Numbered from the stretch's first letter, positions 11,139-25,327 are shown. The stretch is DNA of 64,000 bases from Lysobacter luteus (GCF_907164845.1 NZ_OU015430.1:2160001-2224000), one strand, 5' to 3'. Translations and numbers: made by a program. Notes: generated by a model not told the origin, from the sequence alone.

Positions 11139-12029
11139 TTATTCCTTGTCCTGCTGCTGCGCGAACAGCGCGTCGAGTTTGTCTTCGTACGTGTGGTAGC
11201 CGAGGAAGTCGTACAGCTCGGCGCGCGTCTGCAGCGTGTCGATGATGTTCTTCTGGGTGCCCTCGCGGCGCACCGTCTCGTAGAAGTGCAACGCGGCCTT
11301 GTTCATCGCCCGGTACGCGCCGCAGCAGTACAGCGCAATGTCGACGTTGGCCTCGCGCAGCTCGTCGGTGGTGAAGAAAGGCGTCGAACCGAACTCGGTC
11401 AGGTTGGCCAGGATCGGCACCTTCACCGCCGCCTTGAACTTGCGGTAGTCGTCGAGCGACCTCATCGCCTCCGGGAAGATCATGTCGGCGCCCGCCTCGA
11501 CGTAGGCCACCGCACGCTCGATGGCCGCGTCGATCCCCTCGACCGCGGCGGCGTCGGTCCGCGCCATGATCACGAAGCCGTCGTCGGTGCGCGCATCAAC
11601 CGCGGCCTTGACCCGGTCGACCATCTCGCCCCTGCTCACCACTTCCTTGCCGGGGCGGTGGCCGCAGCGCTTCTGGCCGACCTGGTCCTCCATGTGCACC
11701 GCGGCAACGCCGATGCGCTCGAAGTTGCGGATGGTGCGGCCGATGTTGAATGCCCCGCCCCAGCCGGTATCGATGTCGACCAGCAGCGGCATGCCGGTGG
11801 CGTCGACGATGCGGCGCGCGTCGGTCAGGACGTCCTCCATCGTGCTGATGCCCAGGTCGGGCATGCCCAGCGAGTTGGCGGCCACGCCGCCACCCGACAG
11901 GTACAGCGCCCTGTAGCCGGTGCGCTTTGCCATCAGGCCGGCATAGGCGGTGATCGCGCCCATGACCTGCAGCGGTGATTCGGACTCCACCGCTTCGCGG
12001 AAGCGGGCGCCGTTGGAAACGTATGACAT
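11139..12029 (-). CDS. prpB: 2-methylisocitrate lyase PrpB
   Basis: The 296-residue product belongs to the isocitrate lyase/PEP mutase superfamily; PrpB splits 2-methylisocitrate into pyruvate and succinate, the last step of the methylcitrate cycle. Visible features are [18 protein letters not shown] near residue 37, [13 protein letters not shown] near residue 83, [19 protein letters not shown] near residue 112 (KRCGH is the catalytic loop with the reactive cysteine), and GADMIFPEA near residue 179. It starts an operon with prpC. The terminator of mdh lies just upstream, so prpB needs its own promoter in the roughly 58 bases before the ATG; I could not identify a clear one. Confidence 0.96.
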   Translation of the reverse strand: MSYVSNGARFREAVESESPLQVMGAITAYAGLMAKRTGYRALYLSGGGVAANSLGMPDLGISTMEDVLTDARRIVDATGMPLLVDIDTGWGGAFNIGRTIRNFERIGVAAVHMEDQVGQKRCGHRPGKEVVSRGEMVDRVKAAVDARTDDGFVIMARTDAAAVEGIDAAIERAVAYVEAGADMIFPEAMRSLDDYRKFKAAVKVPILANLTEFGSTPFFTTDELREANVDIALYCCGAYRAMNKAALHFYETVRREGTQKNIIDTLQTRAELYDFLGYHTYEDKLDALFAQQQDKE

Positions 12030-12087
12030 CGCAGTCTCTCGGTAGACGCCGCGTCAGCCGGCAGTTCCTGGCGGCACGGCGGTCTGG

Positions 12088-12118
12088 AAAAGCACGAAGG
12101 CGACCGGGGCCGCCTTCG
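12088..12118 (-). terminator. Intrinsic terminator of mdh
   Basis: On the minus strand CGAAGGCG and CGCCTTCG form a perfect eight-pair stem with an eight-base loop, followed by TGCTTTT. It begins six bases after the mdh stop codon and separates mdh from prpB-prpC. Confidence 0.65.
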
Positions 12119-12123
12119 CAGGG

Positions 12124-13107
12124 TTACAGCAGGTGGGCCACGCCCTCGCGCTCTTCCTCGAGCTCGGCCAGGGTCTTGTCCATCGCCTTGCGGCTGAACT
12201 CATCGATCTCCAGGCCCTGCACGCGGGTGTACTCGCCGTTCTCGGTGGTCACCGGCACGCCGTAGATGATGCCTTCCGGGATGCCGTAGCTGCCGTCGGA
12301 CGGCACGCCCATGGTCACCCAGTCGCCGTTGCTGCCCAGCACCCAGTCGCGGATGTGGTCGATCGCGGCGTTGGCCGCCGACGCCGCCGACGACAGGCCG
12401 CGCGCCTCGATGATCGCCGCGCCGCGCTTGCCGACCTTGGGGATGAACTCGTTGGCGTTCCAGTCGGCGTCGTTGACCTTGTCCTTCAGCGACGCGCCGT
12501 TGACGGTCGCGAAGCGGTAGTCGGGATACATGGTCGGGCTGTGGTTGCCCCACACCACCAGCTTCTTGATGTCGCCCACCGCAACGTCCGCCTTGTTGGC
12601 CAGCTGGCTCAGGGCGCGGTTGTGGTCCAGCCGCAGCATCGCGGTGAAGTTCTTCGCCTTCAGTTCCGGGGCGGACTTCATGGCGATGTAGGCATTGGTA
12701 TTGGCCGGGTTGCCGACCACCAGCACCTTGACGTCGCGGCTGGCGACCTTGTTCAGCGCGGCGCCCTGGGCGGTGAAGATCTTGGCGTTCTCCAGCAGCA
12801 GGTCCTTGCGCTCCATGCCCGGGCCGCGCGGACGCGCGCCGACCAGCAGGGCGATGTCGGCGTCCTTGAACGCGACTTCGGCGTCGTCGGTGCCGACCAT
12901 GCCGGCCAGCAGCGGGAACGCACAGTCCTCCAGCTCCATCATCACGCCCTTGAGCGCGGCCTGAGCCTTCTCCATCGGCAGCTCGAGCATCTGCAGGATC
13001 ACCGGCTGGTCCTTGCCGAGCATCTCGCCGGAGGCGATACGGAACAGCAGGGAATAGCCGATCTGGCCGGCAGCGCCGGTAACGGCAACGCGGACGGGGG
13101 ATTTCAT
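12124..13107 (-). CDS. mdh: Malate dehydrogenase (NAD)
   Basis: The 327-residue product is a malate dehydrogenase of the cytosolic-like type found in Xanthomonads and other proteobacteria, longer than the 312-residue E. coli enzyme. The nucleotide-binding motif [17 protein letters not shown] starts near residue 10. [16 protein letters not shown] near residue 88, GNPANTNAY near residue 127, MLRLDHNRA near residue 155 and [11 protein letters not shown] near residue 185, with the catalytic histidine, follow. It interconverts malate and oxaloacetate in the TCA cycle and so supplies oxaloacetate for PrpC next door. A terminator separates the two, so shared transcription is not implied. Confidence 0.96.
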   Translation of the reverse strand: MKSPVRVAVTGAAGQIGYSLLFRIASGEMLGKDQPVILQMLELPMEKAQAALKGVMMELEDCAFPLLAGMVGTDDAEVAFKDADIALLVGARPRGPGMERKDLLLENAKIFTAQGAALNKVASRDVKVLVVGNPANTNAYIAMKSAPELKAKNFTAMLRLDHNRALSQLANKADVAVGDIKKLVVWGNHSPTMYPDYRFATVNGASLKDKVNDADWNANEFIPKVGKRGAAIIEARGLSSAASAANAAIDHIRDWVLGSNGDWVTMGVPSDGSYGIPEGIIYGVPVTTENGEYTRVQGLEIDEFSRKAMDKTLAELEEEREGVAHLL

Positions 13108-13219
13108 GGTCGATCTCCGGGAACGTGTGGCGGTTGGATCGTCGTTCGCGGCGGATCGCCGCGAGCGGCCGTGATGCGAAGGCAGCCCCGGCGGCCAGTG
13201 GCCGGACGGGGCGCCGGCT

Positions 13220-14425
13220 TCAGCTCAGCTCGCTGAAGAATTCCTTGAAGCGTTCGATGCCGGGCGCCAGCTGTGGCGTCGGGCAGGTGTAGCTGATGCG
13301 CAGTGCGCGCGGCTCGCCGAATGCCGAGCCCGGCACGCAGGCAACACCCTTGGCCTCCAGCAGCACGCTGCAGAACTCGACGTCGTTGCCGACCACCTTG
13401 CCGGTCGGCCCATGGGTCTTGCCGAACGCGCAGCTGATGTCGGGGAACACGTAGAACGCCCCCTGCGGCCGCGGGCAGACCACGCCGGGGATCGAGTCCA
13501 TCACCGCCATGACCTGGTCGCGCTTGGCCTGAAACTCCGCACACTTGGCGTCGGGCACGTCCTGCGGGCCGGACAGCGCGGCGGTGGCGGCGGCATTGAC
13601 CACTTCGGGCAGGCTGGTGATGTGGTTGGAGTTCATCGTCACCACGGCCTGGGCCACCACTTCCGGGCCGGCCATGAAGCCGACGCGCCAGCCGGGCATG
13701 CCGTAGGTCTTGGACAGCGAGTCGACGAAGATCACGCGGTCCTTCAGCTCCGGGCGGCAATGCACGAAGTTGTGGTACCCCACGCCGTCGAACACCATCC
13801 GGTTGTAGATGTCGTCGGTGATGATCCAGGTGTCCGGATACTTGGCGATGACGTCCGCCAGTGCCGCGATCTCGTCCCTGCCGTAGACCATGCCGGTCGG
13901 GTTGGACGGGTTGTTGAACAGGAACACCCGCGGCTTCTTTGCCAGCGCGGCGTCGAGCTGGGCCGGGGTGAGCTTGTAGTCCTGCTCCGGCGGGCACGGA
14001 AGCAGGTCGACCTTGGCATCGACGATCTCGGCGATGTCGAGGTAGCTGGTCCAGTACGGGGTCGGGAAGGCGATCGTGTCGCCCTCGTCCAGCAGTGCTT
14101 CGGCCAGGTTGTAGAGCACGTGCTTGGCGCCCACGCCGGTGGCGAGGTTGGCCCTGGTGTATCCGGTCAGCCCGATCTTTTCGATGTGCTGCAGGAACGC
14201 ATCGAGCATCGCGTCGGCGCCGCGGTTGCTGCCGTACTGGCCGCTGTCGTGCTCCAGCGCCTCGCGGGCGGCCTGGTAGACGTGCTCGCCCGGCAGGAAG
14301 TTCGGAACGCCGATCGAGAAGCTGATGATGTCGCGGCCTTCTGACTTCAGGCGCTTGGCCTTCTCGGCAATCTGCATGATCGCGCTGGGCTTGGCGCGAC
14401 CGATGCGCCGGGCGAGCTGGGGCAT
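13220..14425 (-). CDS. PLP-dependent class I aminotransferase (aspartate aminotransferase family)
   Basis: The 401-residue product is a fold-type I aminotransferase. Visible features are [15 protein letters not shown] near residue 35, [16 protein letters not shown] near residue 170, and the PLP-lysine segment [17 protein letters not shown] near residue 235, followed by the arginine-containing ALRISYTCP near the C terminus. The family includes aspartate, prephenate and related transaminases; aspartate/oxaloacetate is the most likely substrate pair but is not proved. The start is the ATG at 14423-14425 ([16 protein letters not shown]), because the upstream extension has no homology. It lies 112 bases upstream of mdh on the same strand. 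Confidence 0.9.
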   Translation of the reverse strand: MPQLARRIGRAKPSAIMQIAEKAKRLKSEGRDIISFSIGVPNFLPGEHVYQAAREALEHDSGQYGSNRGADAMLDAFLQHIEKIGLTGYTRANLATGVGAKHVLYNLAEALLDEGDTIAFPTPYWTSYLDIAEIVDAKVDLLPCPPEQDYKLTPAQLDAALAKKPRVFLFNNPSNPTGMVYGRDEIAALADVIAKYPDTWIITDDIYNRMVFDGVGYHNFVHCRPELKDRVIFVDSLSKTYGMPGWRVGFMAGPEVVAQAVVTMNSNHITSLPEVVNAAATAALSGPQDVPDAKCAEFQAKRDQVMAVMDSIPGVVCPRPQGAFYVFPDISCAFGKTHGPTGKVVGNDVEFCSVLLEAKGVACVPGSAFGEPRALRISYTCPTPQLAPGIERFKEFFSELS

Positions 14426-14507
14426 CTTGGTGACCTCGGGTGGGGGTGGTCGGATGGCCGCGATCCGCGGCCGGTCAGCCGCAAAATGGTACCACGTGAA
14501 ACTAATT

Positions 14508-14529
14508 CGGCCCGAGGGTGGCCGGGCCG
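14508..14529 (-). terminator. Candidate terminator after ppiB
   Basis: CGGCCCG and CGGGCCG form a seven-pair stem with an eight-base loop, followed on the minus strand by AATTAGTTTC. The following U-tract is broken, so confidence is modest. Confidence 0.35.
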
Positions 14530-14559
14530 AAAAGTACCCCGTCGGGGCGCGCGACGGCT

Positions 14560-15060
<501 letters not shown>

Positions 15061-15146
15061 GGGGGATGCTCCGGTGGAAGATGAATGCGTCGACCGCCAA
15101 GGATACCTGAGCGACAGGCGATCGCCGTTCGGGCGGACCTTTTCTA

Positions 15147-15152
15147 TATACT
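15147..15152 (+). promoter_or_regulatory. Candidate -10 box of typA
   Basis: TATACT lies about 47 bases before the typA ATG, just downstream of a CTTTTC tract. The -35 region is not convincing, so this is tentative. Confidence 0.35.
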
Positions 15153-15198
15153 GGCCGACTTCCTTTCAAAAAGAGCCGCGCCCCAGGCGCCCTTCCGC

Positions 15199-17046
<1,848 letters not shown>

Positions 17047-17088
17047 CGGACGCAATGCTTGGACCCCGGTCGCTGGGGGCCAGGCATG

Positions 17089-17117
17089 AAAAAGCCGCCC
17101 AACCGGGCGGCTTTTTT
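17089..17117. terminator. Bidirectional terminator between typA and the DAHP synthase gene
   Basis: AGCCGCCC and GGGCGGCT pair around an AACC loop, with an A-run on the left and a six-base T-run on the right. It can serve rightward typA and the leftward DAHP synthase gene. Confidence 0.92.
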
Positions 17118-17133
17118 GTGGGTCACGTCCGGA

Positions 17134-18522
<1,389 letters not shown>

Positions 18523-18609
18523 TGGCACTTCGATCAGGATTGCATGTCAGCCCATCATGATCTGCGCCACATGCACGCAGCGCAATGGGCGCGACTGCCA
18601 GAGCCCCGG

Positions 18610-19128
18610 TCAGCGCCGTCGAGCCATCCCGCGTCGGGTGAACGCGGCGAAGGCCGCCCACGCCGCCAGCAGCACGAACCAGACCAGGCTCCACGCTGGC
18701 ATCGACAGTCCGAGGAAGGCCCAGTCGACGTTGGCGCATTCGCCCGAGCCGGTCATGACCTTGCGGATGACGCCACTGACGGGCATCACGTCGAGCATGT
18801 AGTCCAGGCCGGGGCCACAGGCGGGCACCTGGTCCGGCGGCAGGTGCTGCAGCCGCACGTGGTTGCCGGCCACCGCGATTCCGACCAGCGATACCAACAG
18901 AGCGAGCACGCCATAGACACGTCGCCCCACCGCCCCAGGCGCGTGCAGGCCACCGACCAGGAACACCACGCCCAGCGCCGCGAACGCCACCCGCTGGAAG
19001 ATGCACAGCGGACACGGCAGCAGGCCGCCGTAGAACTGCGTGTACAACGCGTAGGCAATCAGGGCGACGCAGGCAGCAAACCCCAGCAGGAACCGGGCGC
19101 GGAAGGTGGTTTCGGGCGAGGTCGTCAT
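18610..19128 (-). CDS. dsbB: Disulfide bond formation protein B
   Basis: The 172-residue product is an inner-membrane DsbB, which reoxidises periplasmic DsbA and passes electrons to quinone. It has four hydrophobic segments (about residues 12-30, 42-60, 68-85 and 143-162). The first periplasmic cysteine pair is in LPCPLCIFQR near residue 37. The second pair lies around VPACGPGLDYML and GSGECANVDW, at about residues 101 and 127. The ATG at 19128 starts the protein just before its first membrane segment; an upstream in-frame start would add 12 hydrophilic residues. Confidence 0.93.
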   Translation of the reverse strand: MTTSPETTFRARFLLGFAACVALIAYALYTQFYGGLLPCPLCIFQRVAFAALGVVFLVGGLHAPGAVGRRVYGVLALLVSLVGIAVAGNHVRLQHLPPDQVPACGPGLDYMLDVMPVSGVIRKVMTGSGECANVDWAFLGLSMPAWSLVWFVLLAAWAAFAAFTRRGMARRR

Positions 19129-19201
19129 GAGGCGACAAGATACGGGGCGGACGCTGCGATGCAAAGCATTCCGCGCCGCGCGTGCGGGTGCCGCTTGAAC
19201 G

Positions 19202-19229
19202 AAAAAGCCCCGGCATGGCCGGGGCTTTT
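19202..19229. terminator. Terminator at the end of the alpha ribosomal operon
   Basis: GCCCCGGC and GCCGGGGC pair around ATG, with five A bases on the left and TTTT on the right. On the minus strand the U-tract follows the stem 42 bases after the rplQ stop, closing the ribosomal super-cluster. Confidence 0.9.
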
Positions 19230-19270
19230 ACGACGACCGCGGGGGGCGAACCACCGGCCGCCGGGAAGAC

Positions 19271-19645
19271 TTACTCCGCAGCAGCCTGCGGGCGGTCAAC
19301 CAGTTCGACGTAGGCCATCGGCGCATTGTCGCCAGCGCGGAAGCCGCACTTGAGGATGCGCAGGTAGCCACCCGGACGCTCGCTGTAACGCGGGCCGAGT
19401 TCGACGAACAGCGTGCCGACGGCTTCCTTGTCGCGCAGGCGCGAGAAGGCGAGACGACGGTTGGCGACGCTGTCCTTCTTGGCCAGGGTGATCAGCGGCT
19501 CGGCAACGCGACGCAGCTCCTTGGCCTTGGGCAGGGTGGTACGGATGGCACCGTGCTTGATGATCGACGCGGCCATGTTGGAGAACATCGCATCGCGGTG
19601 GGCACTGGTGCGGCTGAATTTGCGGCCGGACTTTTGGTGGCGCAT
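19271..19645 (-). CDS. rplQ: 50S ribosomal protein L17
   Basis: The 124-residue protein begins [20 protein letters not shown], the near-universal L17 start, and contains [11 protein letters not shown] and [17 protein letters not shown]. It is the last gene of the alpha operon. It is separated from rpoA by an unusually long 204-base spacer containing a hairpin (19812-19827), and its ATG is preceded by AGGAA inside a 13-base element shared with the rpsH leader. Confidence 0.97.
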   Translation of the reverse strand: MRHQKSGRKFSRTSAHRDAMFSNMAASIIKHGAIRTTLPKAKELRRVAEPLITLAKKDSVANRRLAFSRLRDKEAVGTLFVELGPRYSERPGGYLRILKCGFRAGDNAPMAYVELVDRPQAAAE

Positions 19646-19650
19646 GGGTC

Positions 19651-19663
19651 TGATTCCTGATGA
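19651..19663 (-). repeat. 13-base element before rplQ, copy 1
   Basis: TCATCAGGAATCA on the minus strand lies just before the rplQ ATG and contains its AGGAA ribosome site. An identical copy precedes rpsH. Confidence 0.6.
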
Positions 19664-19811
19664 ATGCTGGAGCTGTTGGACGTCGTTGTCGCCATCATGG
19701 CGTTGGAGGCTTGGACTGCGGATGGTCCTGGCCGGCCATCCCTGACCGACGGCGCCGTGGGCTTCAGACCCATCGACGCGTGTGTTTCAACTGCTGCTGC
19801 GTTGCGCGGAC

Positions 19812-19827
19812 CCCCGCCGGAGCGGGG
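19812..19827 (-). other. Hairpin in the rpoA-rplQ spacer
   Basis: CCCCGC and GCGGGG form a six-pair stem with a four-base loop shortly after the rpoA stop, without a U-tract. It could slow exonucleases or mark an mRNA processing site; function is unknown. Confidence 0.35.
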
Positions 19828-19849
19828 ATCCGTGTTGTTACTTACCGGC

Positions 19850-20848
19850 TCATCCCATCATGCCGTGCGAGGCAATCCCCGCCGGCGGCCAGTTCTCGAG
19901 CTTCATGCCGAGCGAAAGGCCGCGCTGGGCGAGGACTTCCTTGATCTCGGTGAGCGACTTCTTGCCGAGGTTCGGCGTCTTGAGCAGTTCGACTTCGGTC
20001 TTCTGGATCAGATCGCCGACGTAGTAGATGCTCTCGGCCTTGAGGCAGTTGGCCGAACGCACGGTCAGCTCCAGGTCGTCGATCGGGCGCAGCAGGATCG
20101 GGTCGACCCCGTTGCTGGCCGGCTTCGCCGCACCGCGGTCGCGGTGGGTGAAGTCGCCAAACACCGACAGCTGGTCACTGAGGATGTCGGCGGCGGTGCG
20201 CACGGCTTCCTCGGCGTCGATCGTGCCGTTGGTCTCGATGTCGATCACGAGCTTGTCGAGGTCGGTGCGCTGCTCGACGCGGGCGGCTTCGACGGCGTAG
20301 GCGACGCGACGAACCGGGCTGAAGCTGGCATCCAGCATCAGGCGGCCGATCGAACGGGTCTCCTCGTCGGGGCGGCGACGCGCGGCGGCCGGCTGGTAGC
20401 CGTAGCCACGCTCGATCTTGAGCCGCATGTTCAGCGCCGTGTCCTTGGTCAGGTGGGCGATGACATGCTCACCGTTGAGGATCTCGACGTTGTGGTCGGT
20501 CTTGATATCGGCCGCGGTGACGATGCCGGGACCCTGCTTGGCCAGCGAGAGCGTCGCCGACTCGCCGGTGTGCATGCGGATCGCGACGTCCTTGAGGTTG
20601 AGCAGGACTTCGAGCACGTCCTCCTGCAGCCCCTCGACCGTGGTGTACTCGTGCAGCACGCCGTCGATCTCGACTTCGGTGATGGCGAAGCCGGGGATCG
20701 AGGACAGCAGCACGCGACGCAGCGCGTTGCCGAGGGTGTGGCCGTAGCCGCGCTCGAGCGGCTCGATCACGACCTTCGCGCGGTTTCCTGCGAGGCGTTC
20801 GATCTGGGGACCGCGGGGACGCAGTACCTGATTGGCGGTAACCGTCAT
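19850..20848 (-). CDS. rpoA: DNA-directed RNA polymerase subunit alpha
   Basis: The 332-residue product has the alpha N-terminal dimerisation domain ([22 protein letters not shown] near residue 33) and a C-terminal domain (about residues 245-320) with [21 protein letters not shown] and [16 protein letters not shown], which contact UP elements and activators. Length is typical. It lies in the alpha operon after rpsD. Confidence 0.98.
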   Translation of the reverse strand: MTVTANQVLRPRGPQIERLAGNRAKVVIEPLERGYGHTLGNALRRVLLSSIPGFAITEVEIDGVLHEYTTVEGLQEDVLEVLLNLKDVAIRMHTGESATLSLAKQGPGIVTAADIKTDHNVEILNGEHVIAHLTKDTALNMRLKIERGYGYQPAAARRRPDEETRSIGRLMLDASFSPVRRVAYAVEAARVEQRTDLDKLVIDIETNGTIDAEEAVRTAADILSDQLSVFGDFTHRDRGAAKPASNGVDPILLRPIDDLELTVRSANCLKAESIYYVGDLIQKTEVELLKTPNLGKKSLTEIKEVLAQRGLSLGMKLENWPPAGIASHGMMG

Positions 20849-20905
20849 GTTGTGGGGTCTCCTGCGAGCTTCCGACCGGGGCCGGGAAGCTCAAGAACAG
20901 ATGGA

Positions 20906-21535
20906 TTACTTCGAGTAGAGCTCGATGATCAACGCTTCGTTGATATCGGCCGGCAGGTCGGTGCGGTCCGGCACCGCCTTGAACACGCCGGCGAACTTCT
21001 TCGAGTCGACTTCGATCCACGATGGCGACAGGTCCATCTGCTGCGCGACGGTCAGCGACTCCTGGACGCGGAGCTGCTTCTGGGCACGCTCGGACAGCGC
21101 GACCGCATCGCCGGCCTTGACCTGGTACGACGGCAGGTTGACCGGCTTGCCGTTGACGGTGACGCCACGGTGCGACACCAGCTGGCGCGCGGCCGGCCGG
21201 GTCACCGCGAAGCCCATGCGGTAGACGACGTTATCCAGGCGGGTTTCCAGCAGCTGCAGCAGGATCTCGCCCGTGTTGCCGCGCTTGGCGGCCGCCTTCT
21301 TGTAGTAGTTGCGGAACTGACGCTCCAGCAGGCCGTAGATACGCTTGACCTTCTGCTTCTCGCGCAGCTGGTTGGCGTAATCGGACAGCTTGCCGCGACG
21401 GGCGACGGGACCGTGCTGGCCGGGCTTCTGCTCCAGCTTGCACTTCGAATCAAGCGCCCGGGCCGGCGACTTCAGGCCGAGGTCGACACCTTCGCGGCGC
21501 GAGAGCTTGCACTTGGGACCAATATAACGAGCCAT
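20906..21535 (-). CDS. rpsD: 30S ribosomal protein S4
   Basis: The 209-residue product starts [16 protein letters not shown] and carries the S4 RNA-binding domain ([27 protein letters not shown]). S4 nucleates 30S assembly and in E. coli represses the alpha operon by binding the rpsM leader. No zinc-binding CxxC pair typical of C+ forms is present. Confidence 0.97.
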   Translation of the reverse strand: MARYIGPKCKLSRREGVDLGLKSPARALDSKCKLEQKPGQHGPVARRGKLSDYANQLREKQKVKRIYGLLERQFRNYYKKAAAKRGNTGEILLQLLETRLDNVVYRMGFAVTRPAARQLVSHRGVTVNGKPVNLPSYQVKAGDAVALSERAQKQLRVQESLTVAQQMDLSPSWIEVDSKKFAGVFKAVPDRTDLPADINEALIIELYSK

Positions 21536-21549
21536 GGTTCTTCAGCTCC

Positions 21550-21942
21550 TCAGACGCGACGCTTCTTCGGCGGGCGGCATCCGTTGTGCGGGATGGGCGT
21601 CACGTCGATGATGTTGATGATCTTGTAGCCGACGTTGTTCAGCGAACGAACGGCGGACTCCCGACCCGGACCCGGGCCCTTGATGCGCACTTCCAGCGAC
21701 TTCACGCCGTAGTCGAGGGCGGCCTTGCCGGCCTTCTCCGCGGCGACCTGGGCAGCGAACGGGGTCGACTTGCGCGAGCCGCGGAAACCCGCGCCACCCG
21801 AAGTCGCCCACGACAGCGCATTGCCCTGGCGGTCGGTGATCGTGATGATGGTGTTGTTGAACGAAGCGTGGACGTGGGCGATGCCGTCGGTGACGACGCG
21901 CTTGATCTTCTTCTTCGTCTTGGCTTGTGCTGGCTTGGCCAT
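21550..21942 (-). CDS. rpsK: 30S ribosomal protein S11
   Basis: The 130-residue product has the S11 core [21 protein letters not shown], the segment [14 protein letters not shown], and the C-terminal [18 protein letters not shown]. It sits between rpsM and rpsD in the alpha operon with short spacers. Confidence 0.97.
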   Translation of the reverse strand: MAKPAQAKTKKKIKRVVTDGIAHVHASFNNTIITITDRQGNALSWATSGGAGFRGSRKSTPFAAQVAAEKAGKAALDYGVKSLEVRIKGPGPGRESAVRSLNNVGYKIINIIDVTPIPHNGCRPPKKRRV

Positions 21943-21952
21943 TGTCTACCCC

Positions 21953-22309
21953 TTACTTCCTGATGGCCTTGCGCGGACCCTTGCGGGTGCGTGCATTGGT
22001 CTTGGTGCGCTGGCCGCGCAGCGGCAGGCCACGACGGTGACGCAGGCCGCGGTAGCTGCCCAGGTCCATCAGACGCTTGATCGCCATGCCGATTTCGCGG
22101 CGGAGGTCGCCCTCGACGACGAACTTGCCGATCTCGGCGCGCAGCGCTTCGACTTCCGGCTCGGAAAGGTCGCGGATCTTGGTCGACGAATTGACGCCGG
22201 CCGACTCGCAGACCTTCTTGGAACGGGTACGGCCGATGCCGTAGATGCTTTGCAGCCCGACCCAGACGTGCTTCTGGGCAGGCAGGTTGACGCCCGCAAT
22301 ACGCGCCAT
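21953..22309 (-). CDS. rpsM: 30S ribosomal protein S13
   Basis: The 118-residue product begins [19 protein letters not shown] and ends [20 protein letters not shown], the normal S13 termini. The open frame continues upstream without homology, so the ATG at 22307-22309 is used. It is the first gene of the alpha operon, after a 383-base spacer with its own promoter candidate. Confidence 0.97.
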   Translation of the reverse strand: MARIAGVNLPAQKHVWVGLQSIYGIGRTRSKKVCESAGVNSSTKIRDLSEPEVEALRAEIGKFVVEGDLRREIGMAIKRLMDLGSYRGLRHRRGLPLRGQRTKTNARTRKGPRKAIRK

Positions 22310-22334
22310 AACGCGATCTCCAACTGGTTTGGCC

Positions 22335-22355
22335 GCCGGGTCCTGACAACCCGGC
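22335..22355 (-). promoter_or_regulatory. Hairpin in the rpsM leader
   Basis: GCCGGGT and ACCCGGC form a seven-pair stem with a seven-base loop, 26-46 bases before the rpsM ATG. Its place matches where S4 binds the E. coli alpha-operon leader, but I could not establish a pseudoknot. Confidence 0.4.
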
Positions 22356-22385
22356 TGGAGGAACACTCGACAGAGTGAATCGGAA

Positions 22386-22414
22386 ATTGTAACAAGGTCT
22401 CGGGTTCATAGGAA
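22386..22414 (-). promoter_or_regulatory. Candidate promoter of the alpha operon (rpsM)
   Basis: On the minus strand a TACAAT -10 box (22386-22391) lies 17 bases from a TTCCTA -35-like box (22409-22414). Transcription would start about 70 bases before rpsM. Confidence 0.5.
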
Positions 22415-22692
22415 GCGCGCCGCGCCAAGGCGCGACGTGCCACGGCATGGGGAGTGTGCCCATGCTCCGGCGACGGATCGGGACTGCCAGGCGGCAACGG
22501 TGTCAGCCGTCGCCCCCGGGCACCGCGCACTACTCTGGCGCGCGGACCGGTCCAGACCCACCCGCGCGCGAGACATCGCACGGGTCGCCCTGCTGGAAGC
22601 CGGGAGCTGTGCCCGGCGTTCCGATACAACGTTCGCGCCACCGGGTTGCCGGGGCGCAGGTGCCGGCGACCAGTCGCCGGACACCGATCAGA

Positions 22693-24042
22693 TCAGCGGC
22701 CTGCCCGCGAACCCTTCAGGTTCGCCTTTTTCAGGAGGCTCTCGTACTGGTGGGACATCAGGTGCGCCTGGATCTGCGCAATGAAGTCCATCACCACCAC
22801 CACCACGATCAGCAGCGATGTGCCACCGAAGTAGAACGAAATTCCCATCTGGCTGCGCATCACCTCCGGCAGCAAGCAGACCAGTACCAGGTAGGCGGCG
22901 CCCGCGGCGGTGAGGCGGGTCAGCACCGCGTCCACGTAGTCGGCGGTCGCCTTGCCGGGACGGATGCCCGGGATCAGGGCGCCCGACTTCTTCAGGTTGT
23001 CGGCGGTTTCCTGTGAGTTGAACACCAGCGCCGTGTAGAAGAACGCGAAGCCTGCGATCAGCCCGCCGTACAGGATCATGTGCAGCGGCTCGCCCGGGCT
23101 CAGCCACTGGCTGACCTGCAGCATCTTCGAGGAAGCGTCGCCCTGGCCGAACCAGGCGGCCGCGGTGGCCGGGAACATCACGATGCTCGAGGCGAAGATC
23201 GGCGGGATCACGCCCGACATGTTGAGCTTGAGCGGCAGGAAGGACGACTGGTTCATGTACGCGCTGCGGCCACCCTGGCGGCGTGCGTAGTTGACCGTGA
23301 TCCGGCGCTGACCGCGCTCGACGAAGACCACGAAGTAGGTGACGGCCAGCACGATCGCGACGATCGCGAGCGCCAGCAGCGTGCTCATCTCACCGTTGCG
23401 GACCTGCTCGAACATGCCGATGGCGGCCGACGGGAGACCGGCCACGATGCCGGCGAAGATGATCAACGAAACGCCGTTGCCGATGCCGCGCTCGGTTACC
23501 TGCTCACCCAGCCACATCAGGAACATGGTGCCGGCGGTCAGCGAGATGACCGCGGTCAGGATGAAGCCCACGCCGGGGCTGTACACCACCGGGATGCCCT
23601 GGCTGGCCCCACCGGCCTGAAGCGCGGTGGCGATGCCCCACGCCTGGAACACCGCCAGCGGGATCGCGCCCATGCGCGACCACTGGTTGATCTTGCGACG
23701 GCCCGACTCGCCCTCTTTCTGGATCGCCTTCATGCTGGGCACCATCTGCACCAGCAACTGCATGATGATCGAGGACGAGATGTACGGCATCACGTTGAGC
23801 GCGAACAGGCTGAAGCGCTCCAGCGCACCACCGGAGAACATGTTGAACATGTCCACGATGGTGCCTTCCTGGGTCTCCATCAGCCGCAGCATCGCTTCGG
23901 GATTGACCCCCGGCACCGGGATGTAGCAACCGATGCGATAGACGATCAATGCGCCGATCACGAACAGCAGGCGCTGGCGGAGCTCGGTGAACTTGCCGAG
24001 CCCGCCGCCCATGCCGGCCATTGCGTTGCCGCTTCGCGCCAT
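22693..24042 (-). CDS. secY: Preprotein translocase subunit SecY
   Basis: The 449-residue product is the ten-span channel subunit of the SecYEG translocon in the inner membrane. Visible SecY features are [17 protein letters not shown] near residue 33, [26 protein letters not shown]-type plug region, [20 protein letters not shown], and [18 protein letters not shown] near residue 250. The ATG at 24040-24042 ([18 protein letters not shown]) starts seven bases after the rplO stop and is preferred over an upstream in-frame start that lies inside rplO. Confidence 0.97.
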   Translation of the reverse strand: MARSGNAMAGMGGGLGKFTELRQRLLFVIGALIVYRIGCYIPVPGVNPEAMLRLMETQEGTIVDMFNMFSGGALERFSLFALNVMPYISSSIIMQLLVQMVPSMKAIQKEGESGRRKINQWSRMGAIPLAVFQAWGIATALQAGGASQGIPVVYSPGVGFILTAVISLTAGTMFLMWLGEQVTERGIGNGVSLIIFAGIVAGLPSAAIGMFEQVRNGEMSTLLALAIVAIVLAVTYFVVFVERGQRRITVNYARRQGGRSAYMNQSSFLPLKLNMSGVIPPIFASSIVMFPATAAAWFGQGDASSKMLQVSQWLSPGEPLHMILYGGLIAGFAFFYTALVFNSQETADNLKKSGALIPGIRPGKATADYVDAVLTRLTAAGAAYLVLVCLLPEVMRSQMGISFYFGGTSLLIVVVVVMDFIAQIQAHLMSHQYESLLKKANLKGSRAGR

Positions 24043-24049
24043 GCCCGGA

Positions 24050-24487
24050 TTACTCCTCGACCTTGCCGCCAGCCGCTTCGATCGCGGCCTTGGCACCGGC
24101 CGTGGCCAGCAGGCCCTTCAGCACGAACTTCTTGCTGAGCTCGCCCTTTGCCACGATCTTGGCCCGCTTGGCAGTGCTGTGCACCAGCTTGGCGGCGCGC
24201 AGCGCGGCGAAGTCGATGTCACCGGCGTCCAGCTTGTCGAGCTGGTACAGCATGACCTCGGCAGTATCGCCGGCGGTCTTGCTGCGGAAGCCGATCTTCG
24301 GCAGGCGCATGTGCATCGGCATCTGGCCGCCTTCGAAGCCGGCCTTGATCTTGCCCTTGCCCGAGCGCGCGAACGAACCCTTGTGGCCGCGGCCGGCGGT
24401 CTTGCCCAGGCCCGAACCGATACCGCGACCGACGCGGGTGCGCTCGGTGCGGGCGCCGTCAGCCGGCTTGAGAGTGTTGAGACGCAT
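24050..24487 (-). CDS. rplO: 50S ribosomal protein L15
   Basis: The 145-residue product begins [22 protein letters not shown] and has the glycine-rich [16 protein letters not shown] stretch and [17 protein letters not shown] typical of L15. It lies between rpmD and secY. Confidence 0.97.
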   Translation of the reverse strand: MRLNTLKPADGARTERTRVGRGIGSGLGKTAGRGHKGSFARSGKGKIKAGFEGGQMPMHMRLPKIGFRSKTAGDTAEVMLYQLDKLDAGDIDFAALRAAKLVHSTAKRAKIVAKGELSKKFVLKGLLATAGAKAAIEAAGGKVEE

Positions 24488-24492
24488 GATGA

Positions 24493-24690
24493 TTACTCCT
24501 CGACCCGGACCAGGTAGTGGACCTTGTTGATCAGGCCCCGCACCTGCGGGCTGTCCTTAAGTTCGCGTACGTCGTTGAGCTTGTTGAGCCCGAGCGCCTT
24601 CACCGACAGGCGGTGACGCGCCTGGCTTCCGCGCAGGCCCTTGACCAGACGCACCTTGACGGTGCCGCCGCTGTTTTCAGTCTTAGCCAT
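24493..24690 (-). CDS. rpmD: 50S ribosomal protein L30
   Basis: The 65-residue product contains [20 protein letters not shown] and [11 protein letters not shown], typical of L30. Its start overlaps the rpsE stop by eight bases, which suggests translational coupling. Confidence 0.95.
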   Translation of the reverse strand: MAKTENSGGTVKVRLVKGLRGSQARHRLSVKALGLNKLNDVRELKDSPQVRGLINKVHYLVRVEE

Positions 24691-25216
24691 TGATCAGATC
24701 CTCGACCTTCTTGCCGCGCTTGGCCGCGATCTTGGCCGGCGAGTGCATTTCCGTCAGGCCGCGCAGGGTCGCGCGCACCAGGTTGATCGGGTTGCGCGAG
24801 CCGACCGCCTTGGCCAGCACGTCCTTAACGCCGACCGCCTCGAGCACGGCGCGCATCGCGCCACCGGCGATGACGCCGGTACCCTCGGAAGCAGGCTGCA
24901 TGTACACACGCGCCGCGCCGTGGCCGGACTTCACCGAGTGCCACAAGGTGCCGCCATTGAGCTCGACGTTGCTCATGCTCTTGCGGGCGTATTCCATCGA
25001 CTTCTGGATCGCGACCGGCACTTCGCGCGCCTTGCCGTAGCCGAAGCCGACCTTGCCGGCGCCGTCACCCACCACCGTCAGCGCGGTGAAGGTGAACTGG
25101 CGGCCACCCTTGACGGTCTTGCTGACGCGGTTGACCGCGATCAGCTTCTCGATCATGCCGTCATCGATTTCCTCACGGTTGCGGTCACGCCCCCGCGATT
25201 CACGTTCGTTAGCCAT
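24683..25216 (-). CDS. rpsE: 30S ribosomal protein S5
   Basis: The 177-residue product has the S5 double-stranded RNA-binding domain ([20 protein letters not shown] near residue 21) and the C-terminal [22 protein letters not shown]5 contributes to decoding accuracy and helicase activity. It follows rplR after an unusually long 164-base spacer with a hairpin at 25328-25352. Confidence 0.97.
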   Translation of the reverse strand: MANERESRGRDRNREEIDDGMIEKLIAVNRVSKTVKGGRQFTFTALTVVGDGAGKVGFGYGKAREVPVAIQKSMEYARKSMSNVELNGGTLWHSVKSGHGAARVYMQPASEGTGVIAGGAMRAVLEAVGVKDVLAKAVGSRNPINLVRATLRGLTEMHSPAKIAAKRGKKVEDLING

Positions 25217-25327
25217 TTCAGTTCCTGGATGTTGGGTAGGTTTGCTTGCGGCTTGGCCGCTTATGGTTGTGTAGTAGTTCGGTCGTGCCGCAGGGACGGA
25301 AACCCGTCACAAGCGTCCGGCGCAGGC

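Larger units (their letters stand above)
22310..22692. other. 383-base secY-rpsM spacer lacking rpmJ
   Basis: In many bacteria rpmJ (L36) lies between secY and rpsM. No L36-like reading frame is present on either strand here. The spacer instead holds a promoter candidate (22386-22414) and a leader hairpin (22335-22355) for the alpha operon. The remaining roughly 270 bases next to secY show nothing I can name. Confidence 0.7.

Noticed and set aside
23260-23300. Programmed frameshift in secY
   Set aside because: The SecY frame is continuous from 24042 to 22693, with all membrane segments in one frame.
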